Shown: one piece after another, positions 39,412 through 49,247 of the stretch
Numbering within the stretch: position 1 is the stretch's first letter
Layout of the letters: the number at the start of each line of letters is the position of its first letter
Assembly (NCBI GenBank): GCA_017307505.1
Contig: JAFKEE010000046.1
Span: 1 to 64,000, forward strand
Length of the DNA stretch: 64,000 nt
Reading direction: 5' to 3'
DNA from: Acidobacteriota bacterium
GTDB lineage: Bacteria; Acidobacteriota; Terriglobia; Bryobacterales; Bryobacteraceae
Notes under the pieces: model-generated
Databases searched by the model: none
The model's input: the letters and a program-made list of their open reading frames with translations, nothing else
Told to the model about the DNA's origin: nothing
Translations under genes and position numbers: made by a program

Positions 39412-39561
39412 GGTCCAAGTTGAAGCTTGGCGAGTTCGACCACCGCACAGGGCGATACGACTGGCTTCGCAGAGTTCACTTGGATTGCGGAGCGACATGA
39501 TCCGGGGAAGTGACAGCGACCCGATGAAGCACAGGCTCCCGATCGATTGCGAGGAGTTCTC

Positions 39562-41988
39562 ATGATGTTCCGATTCGCGTTGACTGGCGCGCTGCTGTTC
39601 GTGCTCGCCGGCTCCGGTCAGCAGAGGCGGCCGGACGCGTCGTCCGATGGCCGCATGGAGGCCGGCCGGCTCAGCAATGGCGCGTCCGTCGGGTTTGTTC
39701 GAGGCGGCTCCGGCGAATGGGGCATGGAAATCAGTGGCGGCGGCAGTGTCCGCATGCTGCAGGCGAAGCCAGCGCAGATCGAGATCTATCGAGGGGGAAA
39801 CAACCTCAGTCAGTTCGCGGTTGGCTATCAGTCCGTGCAGAAAGAGGCGGGGGCAGTCGTCGCCAGGGCCAAGGTCGCGGGTGGCGGCGCGGCGGCATTT
39901 ACCGTGGAGGACCGATGGAAGGTCACCGGCGCCGTGCTGTCGCTCAGCCGAAAGCTAACCGTCGATGGAAGCGAAGCGAATGCAGGTTTCTACTCATCCA
40001 TCCAGCTGGTCTCCGACCGGAAGATCACGTGGGCCGACGCAGACCATCTGGTGCCCGGGTTGCTCTATGGCGAGCCGCACACGCGCACCACCGCGCCTGG
40101 TGGGGCGTCGAATCTGCGCGCCAAACGCCTTTCGATCCGTGAGGACTATCTCTCCGCGCCGCTGGTCGCGATGTCGTTCCGGGATGGGAACTGGGCCGCG
40201 GTGATGGATCTGGCTCCGCGCGGGGACACTACGCAGGAGGAGACCACGGCGCCGGCATCCTCCCCGGTGATCGACGAGCGGCTCCTGTTCGGCGCCTTGA
40301 GCGCGCGCGAAGTTTCCGAGGGCGGCGTTGAATTCGGCTTCTCCCTGCCCGGCACAACCAACGAATTCTCCGGGGGCTTCGGATTCGGCGGCAGCCGGGC
40401 AACGCCCATTACTCCTCTAGTCCGAAGGCGCTACCACCCCGTGAAGGCGGGCTTCTCGCAGACCTACGAGGTAGGATTCCGCTTCGGGCAGGGCGCCACT
40501 TTCCGCGGCATGGAACGGGATGCGTGGCGCTGGGCGTGGGAGACTCTGAAGCCGAAGGTGACCGCGATCGATGTCGAGGCAACCCGCCGCGCGTTGCTGG
40601 ACCATCTGGCGGATCGTGTCCTGCTAGTGGACGGCCGCGCAGGAATTCCCTTCGTCATTGATGCCGTCTCGGGGAAGCCCGGCTCGTTCCGTCCTGCCTA
40701 TGTGCTGGCCAGCCGCGGGGTGCGCCCGGCGGCTCCGGCAGGCGCGCCCGGCAGCACGCCGGCCGCCAATGCGGTGCCGATGGGTCCCAGCACCTCACGG
40801 CCGGCGGTCGATACACAGGAACTCGCCCAATGGGCCAAAACCATCGGCATTGACATGGACCCCAACGCAGCCGAGCTGAACATCTGGGCGAACATCATCA
40901 TGGGCTTCTGCGGAAAGCATGTGGAGGTCGCAGAGCAGTTCCTAATGGAAAGCGATCGCGATCCGGGCCCACGAGGGGAGCGGATGCGGAAGCTGGGCGT
41001 CGCGATCATCGAGAGCCTCATCCGCATTGTGCCGATGGCGCCATTTCCGGCAGGCGAAGGTTTCAACCTGCGAACCGGCAAGGTGATCTCCGGAGCCACG
41101 CTGCGATCGCTTTCGGAAGACATGAGCATTATGATCGACCTGCTGCGACGAGAACGCATTCATGGCAGACAGCATCCGGAATGGTTCAACTGGGCCAGAT
41201 CCTACGCGGACTTTCTCCTGGCACAGCAGAAGGACAATGGTTCCTTCCCTTCAGCGTGGACGTCAACCGGAGAGCCCAGGGGCAGCTCCACAGTCACAAG
41301 CTACTCACCGGGCCCGTTCCTCGTGAAGATGAGTGAGGAAACAGGCGACAAACGGTATCTCGACGCCGCAGTGCGCGCGGGTGAGTACGTGTGGGCGAAC
41401 TTCGGCGTGCGCTGCCTGTACCTGGGTGCAACGGGCGGCGATGCAGCCGATAAAGAATCCGGCATGCTGAGCCTGGAAGCCTTCCTGGCACTTTTCGAGA
41501 ACACGAAAGACCCCAGGTGGCTGGAACGAGCCGAGGCGGCCGCCAGCTATACGGAGAGCTGGATCTGGATCTGGAACGTGCCCATGCCGATCGGGGCCGA
41601 CGCCGCCGGGCTAGGCTGGAAACCCGGCGTGCCCACTACTGGCGCGAATGGCATCGCCTCCAACGTGCCCGGCGAAGTAGATCAGTATCTGGATTGGTCC
41701 GTGCCCTCCTACGCCCGGTTGTACCGGTACACCAGGGATCCGCATTACCTTGATGTGGCGCGCGTCCTGCTGCACGGCACGAAAGCGATGCTGGCGCTGC
41801 CCGGACGCACCTACGACCTGCTGGGCCCCGGCTGGCAGCAGGAACACTGGCGCATGGGCCCGGGCGCTCGAGGGATTGGGGCGCACCGGACCTGGCTCCC
41901 CTGGATCTCCGTCAACCACCTGCACGGCATCACCGGGCTGGAGGAACTCGACAAGGCTTTATTTCACCAGTTGGCCAAAGGCAATTAG
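39562..41988 (+). CDS. Secreted (alpha/alpha)-toroid glycosidase-like protein, family unassigned
   Basis: 808 residues from MMFRFALTGALLFVLAGSG, with GAGGAG five bases upstream. The N-terminal about 330 residues are a beta-rich super-sandwich (EWGMEISGGGSVRMLQAK, AGFYSSIQLVSDRKITW). The C-terminal 470 residues are helical with WFNWARSYADFLLAQQKDNG, DKRYLDAAVRAGEYVWANFG and DKESGMLSLEAFLALFENTK motifs, typical of six-hairpin glycosidases (GH88/GH105/GH127-like topology). A short Ala/Pro linker lies near 390-410. I cannot name the family or catalytic residues. It precedes the first GH54 by seven bases, so it is in the same operon and probably works on arabinose-rich side chains. Confidence 0.7.
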   Translation: MMFRFALTGALLFVLAGSGQQRRPDASSDGRMEAGRLSNGASVGFVRGGSGEWGMEISGGGSVRMLQAKPAQIEIYRGGNNLSQFAVGYQSVQKEAGAVVARAKVAGGGAAAFTVEDRWKVTGAVLSLSRKLTVDGSEANAGFYSSIQLVSDRKITWADADHLVPGLLYGEPHTRTTAPGGASNLRAKRLSIREDYLSAPLVAMSFRDGNWAAVMDLAPRGDTTQEETTAPASSPVIDERLLFGALSAREVSEGGVEFGFSLPGTTNEFSGGFGFGGSRATPITPLVRRRYHPVKAGFSQTYEVGFRFGQGATFRGMERDAWRWAWETLKPKVTAIDVEATRRALLDHLADRVLLVDGRAGIPFVIDAVSGKPGSFRPAYVLASRGVRPAAPAGAPGSTPAANAVPMGPSTSRPAVDTQELAQWAKTIGIDMDPNAAELNIWANIIMGFCGKHVEVAEQFLMESDRDPGPRGERMRKLGVAIIESLIRIVPMAPFPAGEGFNLRTGKVISGATLRSLSEDMSIMIDLLRRERIHGRQHPEWFNWARSYADFLLAQQKDNGSFPSAWTSTGEPRGSSTVTSYSPGPFLVKMSEETGDKRYLDAAVRAGEYVWANFGVRCLYLGATGGDAADKESGMLSLEAFLALFENTKDPRWLERAEAAASYTESWIWIWNVPMPIGADAAGLGWKPGVPTTGANGIASNVPGEVDQYLDWSVPSYARLYRYTRDPHYLDVARVLLHGTKAMLALPGRTYDLLGPGWQQEHWRMGPGARGIGAHRTWLPWISVNHLHGITGLEELDKALFHQLAKGN

Positions 41989-41995
41989 GACAAAC

Positions 41996-44900
41996 ATGAA
42001 AACGAAGATCATATCTGTGCAAATGTTCGCCGTGGCAATCACTCTGTGCGCCGCGTTGACGATGGCTTCGGCCATAGCGGCCGCTCCGCCGCGGCCGCAG
42101 GGCCCGTGTGATATCTACGCCGCTGCCGGCGCCCCTTGCGTCGCTGCCCACAGCAGCACCCGCGCTCTCTACGCCGGCTACAACGGACCGCTCTATCAGG
42201 TCCTGCGCCAGTCCGATGGCAAGACTCTGGATATTGGTGTCGTTCCACCCAGCGAGAAACCGGTGGCGGACGCCGGCGGGTATGCCAACGCGGCCGCGCA
42301 GGACGCCTTTTGCGCCAACACGCACTGCTGGATCAGCGTCCTGTACGACCAGTCGCCCAAGCGGAACCACCTCATTCAGGCGCCGCGCGGCGGCTTCAGC
42401 GGTCCGGCCATGGGCGGGTTCAACAACCTGCCGGTGGCCGACATGGCGCCGGTTACGCTGATGGGCCACAAGGTCTATGGCGTCTTCATCGCGCCGGGCA
42501 TGGGGCTGCGGCTGAATGATGTGAAGGGCACAGCAGTCGACGACCAGGCGGAGGGCCAGTACTGGGTGATCAACGGCCACCATTACAACTCCGGTTGCTG
42601 CTTCGACTATGGCAACGCTGAGACGGACAGCCGCGACGACGGGAATGGCACGATGGAGACCACGTACTACGGCAACGCCACACCCTGGTATCGCGGGACC
42701 GGCAGCGGGCCCTGGATCATGACCGACCAGGAGAACAATCTGGTGGGCTGCGTGAATCCGGATGGATCCAAACTCTGCACGAATCTGCCAAGCATCACGT
42801 GGCGGTTCGTGACCGCCATCGCCAAAGGCGAGCCGCACCACTGGACCTCCATGGGCGGCGACTCGCAGCGCGGCCCGTTGTCGGTGATGTTCGACGGACC
42901 GCGCATCGATGTCACCTACGACCCGATGCGCAAGCAGGGCGCGATCCTGCTGGGCAATGGCGGCGACAACAGCGTCGGCTCGCAGGGCACCTTCTACGAA
43001 GGCGCGATGACGGCCGCGGGCACGTTCCCCTCGGACGCCACCGACCAACTGGTGCAGGCCAACGTCGTGGCCGCGAAGTATGATGTGCAGCGGTTGAGCC
43101 TGGCTCCGGCGGCCGCGACGGCTAAACCGCCCGGACTGCAGACGTTCGCCCCGGGCTCCTCGCAGGACACCACGTTGACGTTCACGAATACGACAGGCGC
43201 GCCCGTGAACGGAGTGAAGCTGAGCATTGCGGTTCCCAAACAGTGGACCGCGCTGGCCGCAGGTTCAGGGACAGCGTCGGTGACGATTCCCGAGGCGGTG
43301 GCACCGGGCGCCAGCGTACACGCAACTTTCAAGGTCACCTCGGGGCCGGCAGCGTTCAATGGCGACCTGGTTGGTCATGCCACCTGGACCGGTTCGGGCG
43401 GCGCCACATACAGCGAGACTACGGTAGAGAAGGTGCGGAACGTCAGTCCCATCCGGATCAACGAATTTCGCGTCAGCGCCGGCAATCCGCCGAATGCCAC
43501 GGACTCCTTCATCGAGCTGTACAATGCCGGATCCAGCAGCGTGGACCTCTCGAACTGGAGCCTGACCCACCACCCGACCCAGCAGCCGGCTTTTTCCTCT
43601 GTGAAGATTCCTGCCGGCACGAAGCTTGCTGCCGGCGGCTTCTACCTGCTGGGGCTGGCCAACTCAGGGCTGGCGGCGCCGGCGCGGGCCGGCGAGAGCA
43701 CGTTGTATGTCAGGAGCACGACCGGACTGACTGCCGGCGGCACGATCGAGATCGACACCGGCTCCAAAGTGGAGACGCGCAAGATCGCGAGCGTCGGGAC
43801 GGCGGCGGGCAACAGCACGACCGTGTGGCAGCCCCTGCCGGACGGGATGGTGATCACCATTCCGGCTGGCTCGAGCAACGTGCCGGTCACGAGCGTGGCG
43901 GGTTTCGAAGTGGGCCAGAAGATCGCCCTCGGCTATGGGGCCACCTATCCCACCGTGGCGAAGGCCGTGGAGAAGTACGAAGTGGTAACGGTCACCGCGG
44001 TAGGCAAACCGGGGACACAGGCGTTCCTCGGTGTAGACGCACCGGCCGGGGCGACGAACATCAAGGTGACCTCTGTCGCCAATATCACGGCCGGAGACAA
44101 GATCCGGCTGGACATCGACAGCGTCGGCCACGGGATTGAGACGGTCACGGTGACGCGGGTCGGCACGCAGGCAAGCCGCACTGCGCTGACCGCCGGCGCG
44201 AGCGCGGGCGCGACCAGTGTCACGGTGCGCAGCGTGAACGGCTTCGTGGTGGGTGACAAGCTGACGATCGGCACGCCCGCCAACCAGGAGACGGTGACGA
44301 TCCGCGCGATCGGCGCCGCGAGCCAGGCCGGGACTGGAGTGGACTTCACTCCGGCCCTCGCCAAGCCGCACCTCATGCGGGAGGAGGCGGTCGCCCAGGG
44401 TACAGGGCTCGACCTGGTGGCTCCACTGCGGTTCCCTCATGCGGGCAACATGCCCTTCAGCGTCCGGGGTACGGGCATCACCTTCCAGCCGGCCACCGCC
44501 TTTGCCCACTCGAGCAACGAACCGGTACAACCGCTGGGCACCGGCATCACACTGGACAAGCCTCTGACCCGGGAGCACGAGATCCACGCGGCGGTGCGGG
44601 ACTCCGCGGTGACTACCGCCGGCTATCAGGGCACGCCAGCCCCGAACCAGTGGTTTGGCGGCCCGGCACTCTCGCCCAGCGCCGGCAACATGGTGCTGCG
44701 CGACGCGTCCGGCCTGGTGGCCGACAGTCTCAATTACGGCCTGATGGTGGATCCGTGGGCGTCGGAAGGCTACCACGGAGTCTCGGGCTCGGGCCAGGGC
44801 GGTTGCCTGGTGCCGGCGCCCGGCTTTGCCCGCGGCTTTGGCCCGGCGGCCATATCCACGGGCGCAACAAACCGCAGCGCGGGCCGCTTCCCGGACGGCG

Positions 44901-45415
44901 CCGACACCGACAGCAATTGCAGCGACTTCCTGCTGCAGCCCGGCACCACTCTTTCGACCGCCTCGGCTGCCGGGGCGAAGAACGTCAAGGTGGCCAATGT
45001 CGCGGAGTTCGCGGCGGGGCAGGCCGTTCTGATCGATACCGACGGGGCTCTCGAGAAGGCCGTCATCCAGTCGGTGGGTACGGCGGGCGCAACCACGTCC
45101 AGCGCAGCCACCGAGGCGGGCGTCACCATCATTCCGGTAGCCGGAGCGATGGGCTTCACGGCGGGGCAGGAGATCGAGATTGGTGACGGAACGACGCGGG
45201 AAGCCGCGGTTGTTGCCTCCGTCACGCCTGGGTTCCGAAACTCCTCCATCACGGTGGCGGCCCCGCTGAAATCGGCCCACGCCGCCGGAACACAGGTTTC
45301 CGGGACAGGCATTACGCTGACCACCGCTTTGACGAAAGCTCACGAACGCGGCACCCAGGTGGCGACCCTGCTTCCAACCCCTGGGGCGGCCAACCGGTAC
45401 GCCCGGTCGAAGTAG
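41996..45415 (+). CDS. Giant secreted GH54 alpha-L-arabinofuranosidase with LTD and repeat modules, copy 1
   Basis: 1139 residues; AGGA upstream of ATG; signal peptide to about residue 30 (ASAIAAA). GH54 catalytic domain at about 33-365: GPCDIYAAAGAPCVAAHSST, nucleophile Glu in NGTMETTYYGN and acid/base Asp in LLGNGGDNSVGS, with the paired Cys residues of the family. Then a NEW3-like sandwich (TFAPGSSQDTTLTFTNTTGA), a lamin-tail domain at about 485-590 (IRINEFRVSAGN, FIELYNAGSSSVDLSNWSL), and several short repeats of the form GATxIxVxSVxGFxxGDxIxID to the end. Fungal AbfB is about 500 residues with a CBM42; here the CBM42 is replaced. Releases arabinose from arabinan or arabinoxylan. Confidence 0.87.
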   Translation: MKTKIISVQMFAVAITLCAALTMASAIAAAPPRPQGPCDIYAAAGAPCVAAHSSTRALYAGYNGPLYQVLRQSDGKTLDIGVVPPSEKPVADAGGYANAAAQDAFCANTHCWISVLYDQSPKRNHLIQAPRGGFSGPAMGGFNNLPVADMAPVTLMGHKVYGVFIAPGMGLRLNDVKGTAVDDQAEGQYWVINGHHYNSGCCFDYGNAETDSRDDGNGTMETTYYGNATPWYRGTGSGPWIMTDQENNLVGCVNPDGSKLCTNLPSITWRFVTAIAKGEPHHWTSMGGDSQRGPLSVMFDGPRIDVTYDPMRKQGAILLGNGGDNSVGSQGTFYEGAMTAAGTFPSDATDQLVQANVVAAKYDVQRLSLAPAAATAKPPGLQTFAPGSSQDTTLTFTNTTGAPVNGVKLSIAVPKQWTALAAGSGTASVTIPEAVAPGASVHATFKVTSGPAAFNGDLVGHATWTGSGGATYSETTVEKVRNVSPIRINEFRVSAGNPPNATDSFIELYNAGSSSVDLSNWSLTHHPTQQPAFSSVKIPAGTKLAAGGFYLLGLANSGLAAPARAGESTLYVRSTTGLTAGGTIEIDTGSKVETRKIASVGTAAGNSTTVWQPLPDGMVITIPAGSSNVPVTSVAGFEVGQKIALGYGATYPTVAKAVEKYEVVTVTAVGKPGTQAFLGVDAPAGATNIKVTSVANITAGDKIRLDIDSVGHGIETVTVTRVGTQASRTALTAGASAGATSVTVRSVNGFVVGDKLTIGTPANQETVTIRAIGAASQAGTGVDFTPALAKPHLMREEAVAQGTGLDLVAPLRFPHAGNMPFSVRGTGITFQPATAFAHSSNEPVQPLGTGITLDKPLTREHEIHAAVRDSAVTTAGYQGTPAPNQWFGGPALSPSAGNMVLRDASGLVADSLNYGLMVDPWASEGYHGVSGSGQGGCLVPAPGFARGFGPAAISTGATNRSAGRFPDGADTDSNCSDFLLQPGTTLSTASAAGAKNVKVANVAEFAAGQAVLIDTDGALEKAVIQSVGTAGATTSSAATEAGVTIIPVAGAMGFTAGQEIEIGDGTTREAAVVASVTPGFRNSSITVAAPLKSAHAAGTQVSGTGITLTTALTKAHERGTQVATLLPTPGAANRYARSK

Positions 45416-45440
45416 CAGACCATCCGGTCGAACCAGCATC

Positions 45441-45480
45441 GAAGCCGCCGGCTCTCCCCAAGATGCAGCGCGGCGGCTTC
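45441..45480 (+). terminator. Inverted repeat with T-tract between the two GH54 genes
   Basis: GAAGCCGCCG (45441-45450) pairs perfectly with CGGCGGCTTC (45471-45480) over a 20-base loop, followed by GGCTTTTCC. It lies 26 bases after the first GH54 stop and 41 bases before the second start. A plausible rho-independent terminator, probably partial. Confidence 0.6.
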
Positions 45481-45520
45481 GGCTTTTCCAGCCGCCTCTT
45501 CCTTATTCATTGGAGCCGTT

Positions 45521-48500
45521 ATGAGATTCCAGATTCGCCACCTGCTGATGCCCGCGCTGGCATTGCCTCTGTTGGGGGCGGCGCCGCCGCGGCCCAAGGG
45601 TCCGTGCGATCTCTATGGAGCAGCGGGCACGCCCTGCGTCGCCGCCCACAGCACCACGCGCGCCCTGTATGCCGGCTACAACGGCCCGCTTTACCAGCTG
45701 AAACGAGCTTCAGACGGAAAGACGCTGGACATCGGCATTGTCCAGCCCGCCGCCTCTCCGAGGCCGGATGCGGGCGGCTACGCTGATGCGCCCGCCCAGG
45801 ATACCTTCTGCGCGAGGACGCTCTGCGTCATCAACAGGATCTATGACCAGTCCGGCAAGGGCAACCACCTGCTGCAGTCGCCTCCAGGCCCGCTGTTTCC
45901 AGGGCCAGCCAAGGGCGGCTTCGACACCCAGCCCATCGCGGACATGGCGCCCATCACCATCAGCGGCCATAAGGCGTACGGCGTCTTCATCATGCCGGGC
46001 ATGGGGTTCCGCAACAACGATGCCCGGGATCTTGCCATCAACGACGAGCCGGAGGGCATCTATTACGTCATTGACGGCACCCACTATGACAGCGGCTGCT
46101 GTTTCGATTACGGCAACTCCTCCACCAACGGGCGCGCCGTTGGCACGGGCACCATGGAGACCACTTACTTCGGAACCGCCACCGCCTGGGGCAGCGGCGC
46201 CGGTCCCGGGCCTTGGATCATGGCCGATCTGGAAGCCGGGCTATTCTCCGGCTACAACGGCAAACAGAACGCGGGCGATCCGACCATCGATTCGTGGCGG
46301 TTCGTAATGGCAGTGGTCGACGGCGGCGGCGGCAACCGGTGGGATCTGCGCGGCGGCAATGCACAGAAGGGTGGCCTGACCACCTTCTATAGCGGCATCC
46401 GACCCGGATCCCGGACTAACAACAGCTATTACCCGATGCACAAGCAGGGGGCCATTCTGCTGGGTGTGGGCGGCGACAACGGGAACGGCTCGGCCGGCAC
46501 CTTTTATGAGGGCGTGATGACCACCGGATATCCGCCGGAAGCCACCACGGACGCGGTGCAGGCCAACATCGTGGCGGCGCAGTATGAGGTTCCCAGGCTG
46601 AATCTTTCCCGAGTCACCACGTTTGCTCCAGGAACTTCGCAGCTCGTGACGGCGACGTTTACCAACACCACCGGCGGGCCCGCGACGCGCGTCCGGCTGA
46701 GTCTCGCAGCCCCGGCTGGGTGGACCGTTCAAGCTTCCGGCGGCACTTCGGCGGGATCCGACACACCGGTGGCGCCGGGCGCGAGTGTCAGCACCGTATT
46801 CCGGGTCACCTCGTCTCGGGGAACCGGCGCCGGCTTCCTGACCGCCAAGGCCGAGTGGGTAACCCCGGGAGAAGGCCGGATGAAATCCGACACGATGCCC
46901 ACAAGGGTGCGGAATGTCCTGCCGGTGAAAATCAACGAGGTGCGTTTGGGCACCAGCACCAACCCGACAGACCAGTTCATCGAGCTCTACAACGCGGGTT
47001 CCACCTCCGCCGACCTTTCCCACTGGACCCTGGTGAACACGCAGAGTCAGTGGGCGCCCGTCAGGCTGGCGGCCCTCCCCGCCGGCACAAAGCTTGCCAG
47101 CGGAGCATACTACCTGCTTGGCCTGTCCGGATCCGGACTGGCCGCACCCGCCTCGCCCGGCGCGACGACGATCCACGTCAGGAGCATCACCGGCTTTTCG
47201 CAGGGTGAGAAAGTCGATATCGAGGGCGAGACTCGCACGATCGTCAGTCTCGGGACGGCGGCCTCCGCACCGACGACCGTCTTCATCCCTGTATCCACCG
47301 GGCCATGGCTCACGGTGCCCGCCGGAGCCTCCAATCTGCCCGTGACGAACGCGTCCGGCTTCGCCGTGGGCCAGAAACTCGGCATCGACATGGGCGGGCA
47401 GTACGAAGTCGCGACGGTTACCACGGTCGGCAAAGCGGCGACGCAATCCACGCTGGCCTTGGCGGCCGCGGCAGGCGCCACTAACATTAAGGTTGCCGCC
47501 GTCGAAAACCTCACGCCGGGAGACAGCCTGACCATCGGCACCGGGGCGCACAAAGAGACTGTCACGGTGAAGAGCGCGGGCTCCGGCGGCAGCAGTGGAT
47601 CCGGCATCGACCTGGCCGCTCCGCTCCGGTTCGATCACGCGGCGGGCGTGGACGTCTCGGACGTGGGGACCGGCATCCGTTTCACGCCGGCTACCCGATT
47701 TCCGCATGCCAGCGGCGATGCGGTGCAGGCGCTGGGCAGCGGCTTGACGCTCGACCGGCCGCTGGTGGGAACTCATGAATATGGCGCCGCCGTGCAGGCC
47801 GAAGCGCCCTCCACGGTGGGCTACCAGGGGCCGCCGGCGCCGAATCAATGGTTCGGCGGGGCTCTCTCGGGCAAGGCAGGTTCCCTCGCACTGGTGGATG
47901 CCACCGGCACGGTGGTGGACGCCCTGGTTTACGGCTCCCAGCAGAGCAGTTCCAGCGGCAACGGAACCATCACCAGCCCCGAGTTGGCCACGCTGGAGGG
48001 CGACCAGGGCAAGGGCGGTTGCATCGTTGTGGTCCCGACCCCGATCGGCGGAGCAGGCCGTAGCCGCGGCCGGTTTCCCAATGGCTCTGACGCTGACAGC
48101 AACTGCACCGACTTCCAGACCCAGGCCGCCGCGTTTCTGCCGTTTGGCGCCGCCGCCGGCGCGAGCAACATCAGGACGAACTCCGTGACCGGCTTCGCGC
48201 CGGGACAGAAGATCCTGATCGATATCGGGACTGACGTCGAAAACGCGGTTATCGCGACAGTAGGCACGCCGGGAGCGTCCACGGTGAGAACCGGCATTGC
48301 CGCTGGTGCCACCGTGGTGCCCATCGCCAGCGGGATGGGCTTTAGCGCCGGACAGACCATCACGATCGACAGCGGCGTGAATCAGGAGACCGCGGTCATC
48401 GGCTCCACCGCCTTCGGCAGAGGCGGCGGCAGCATCACAGTGACCGCGCCGCTCAGGTTGGCCCACGCGGCCGGGGCGCAGGTCTCCGGCAGCGGAATCA

Positions 48501-48589
48501 CCCTAACCGCGCCCTTGTCCCGAGAACACGCCAGCGGAGCGCAGATCGCCAGCGGCCTGCCAACGCCAGGGGCGGCTAATCAGTATTAA
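45521..48589 (+). CDS. Giant secreted GH54 alpha-L-arabinofuranosidase, copy 2
   Basis: 1022 residues from MRFQIRHLLMPALALPLLG with GGAG upstream. Same order of modules as the preceding gene: GH54 domain at about 24-345 (GPCDLYGAAGTPCVAAHSTT, nucleophile in GTGTMETTYFGT, acid/base Asp in LLGVGGDNGNGS), NEW3-like domain (TFAPGTSQLVTATFTNTTGG), lamin-tail domain (VKINEVRLGTSTN, FIELYNAGSTSADLSHWTL), then GATxIxVxxVxxFxxGxxIxID repeats and the same PTPGAANxY C-terminus. A tandem duplicate of copy 1 with the repeat region shortened. Located outside the cytoplasm. Confidence 0.87.
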   Translation: MRFQIRHLLMPALALPLLGAAPPRPKGPCDLYGAAGTPCVAAHSTTRALYAGYNGPLYQLKRASDGKTLDIGIVQPAASPRPDAGGYADAPAQDTFCARTLCVINRIYDQSGKGNHLLQSPPGPLFPGPAKGGFDTQPIADMAPITISGHKAYGVFIMPGMGFRNNDARDLAINDEPEGIYYVIDGTHYDSGCCFDYGNSSTNGRAVGTGTMETTYFGTATAWGSGAGPGPWIMADLEAGLFSGYNGKQNAGDPTIDSWRFVMAVVDGGGGNRWDLRGGNAQKGGLTTFYSGIRPGSRTNNSYYPMHKQGAILLGVGGDNGNGSAGTFYEGVMTTGYPPEATTDAVQANIVAAQYEVPRLNLSRVTTFAPGTSQLVTATFTNTTGGPATRVRLSLAAPAGWTVQASGGTSAGSDTPVAPGASVSTVFRVTSSRGTGAGFLTAKAEWVTPGEGRMKSDTMPTRVRNVLPVKINEVRLGTSTNPTDQFIELYNAGSTSADLSHWTLVNTQSQWAPVRLAALPAGTKLASGAYYLLGLSGSGLAAPASPGATTIHVRSITGFSQGEKVDIEGETRTIVSLGTAASAPTTVFIPVSTGPWLTVPAGASNLPVTNASGFAVGQKLGIDMGGQYEVATVTTVGKAATQSTLALAAAAGATNIKVAAVENLTPGDSLTIGTGAHKETVTVKSAGSGGSSGSGIDLAAPLRFDHAAGVDVSDVGTGIRFTPATRFPHASGDAVQALGSGLTLDRPLVGTHEYGAAVQAEAPSTVGYQGPPAPNQWFGGALSGKAGSLALVDATGTVVDALVYGSQQSSSSGNGTITSPELATLEGDQGKGGCIVVVPTPIGGAGRSRGRFPNGSDADSNCTDFQTQAAAFLPFGAAAGASNIRTNSVTGFAPGQKILIDIGTDVENAVIATVGTPGASTVRTGIAAGATVVPIASGMGFSAGQTITIDSGVNQETAVIGSTAFGRGGGSITVTAPLRLAHAAGAQVSGSGITLTAPLSREHASGAQIASGLPTPGAANQY

Positions 48590-48812
48590 TCCCCAGGTTG
48601 ACGGGAGCGGAACTACCCGCACTCGCAGACCGGCGCTCCATCCGGCCTGTTGGAGCACGAATTTAGATGCGAGAGCCCCTATTCCCCTTTGTCTATCGAC
48701 ATAGTAGTATATACAGTAGATCGAATTAATCTATTGATATTGACAGGCGACTGGAAGGCCGCCCCAGTCAGCGTGCTGGCCCACACTCCTATTGCTGAAA
48801 GGTAGGCTGGAA
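48590..48812. promoter_or_regulatory. Intergenic region with AT-rich patch before the PadR-like gene
   Basis: GC falls sharply at about 48690-48745, a contrast with the flanking genes. The patch contains the perfect palindrome GTATATAC (48707-48714) and a TTGACA at 48740-48745 without a matching -10. A GTATATAC-type core fits the AT-rich dyads that PadR proteins bind, so autoregulation of the next gene is possible. Confidence 0.3.
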
Positions 48813-49133
48813 ATGAAGCCACGTTTGGAACTGAGCGGTCATCCCGGGACCGCCGACGAACTGGATGGGATCCTGATCCCTCTCTATATCCTGGATCGTG
48901 CCACCCGGGAGCCCGTTGTAAGCGCCTCCCTTACCCGAGATCTGATTGATCGCGGAGTGAGATGCGATTCGGATTCCGTGGCCCAGATCATGCAGGGCCA
49001 GCATCGGAATGGTTACCTCTCCGATGCGCAAGGGCACAATCCCGGCGCTGCAACGGGCGCCTTTCGGGCAACCGATTTGGGTTGTGACGAGGCCCGGCGA
49101 CTGCTGGAGGTCCTGGTAACGTATTGTAGTTGA
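48813..49133 (+). CDS. Small PadR-like winged-helix protein
   Basis: 106 residues from MKPRLELSGH, with GAAAGGTAGG upstream. The order LDGILIPLYILDRATREPVV, SASLTRDLIDRG, NGYLS, AFRATDLGCDEARRLLEVLV matches the PadR winged helix: recognition helix, GYL wing and an RATDLG strand corresponding to the YRITxxG of PadR. The C-terminal dimerisation helix is very short, so it may be a minimal or divergent member. Its stop lies six bases from the 3' end of the convergent tRNA-Gly gene. Target unknown. Confidence 0.5.
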   Translation: MKPRLELSGHPGTADELDGILIPLYILDRATREPVVSASLTRDLIDRGVRCDSDSVAQIMQGQHRNGYLSDAQGHNPGAATGAFRATDLGCDEARRLLEVLVTYCS

Positions 49134-49138
49134 TTTGA

Positions 49139-49213
49139 TGGAGCGGGAGACGAGACTCGAACTCGCAACCAACAGCTTGGAAGGCTGTGACTCTACCCTT
49201 GAGTTACTCCCGC
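49139..49213 (-). tRNA. tRNA-Gly (anticodon TCC), CCA encoded
   Basis: On the minus strand, the acceptor GCGGGAG pairs with CTCCCGC, the D stem is ACTC/GAGT, the anticodon arm ACAGC-CTTCCAA-GCTGT carries anticodon TCC (49179-49181 on the plus strand), and the T arm is GCGAG-TTCGAGT-CTCGT. The discriminator base is T and CCA is encoded. All stems pair perfectly. Confidence 0.95.
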
Positions 49214-49247
49214 TCAGGAGTGTACCGGCCGGTCCACTTCCATTCTA

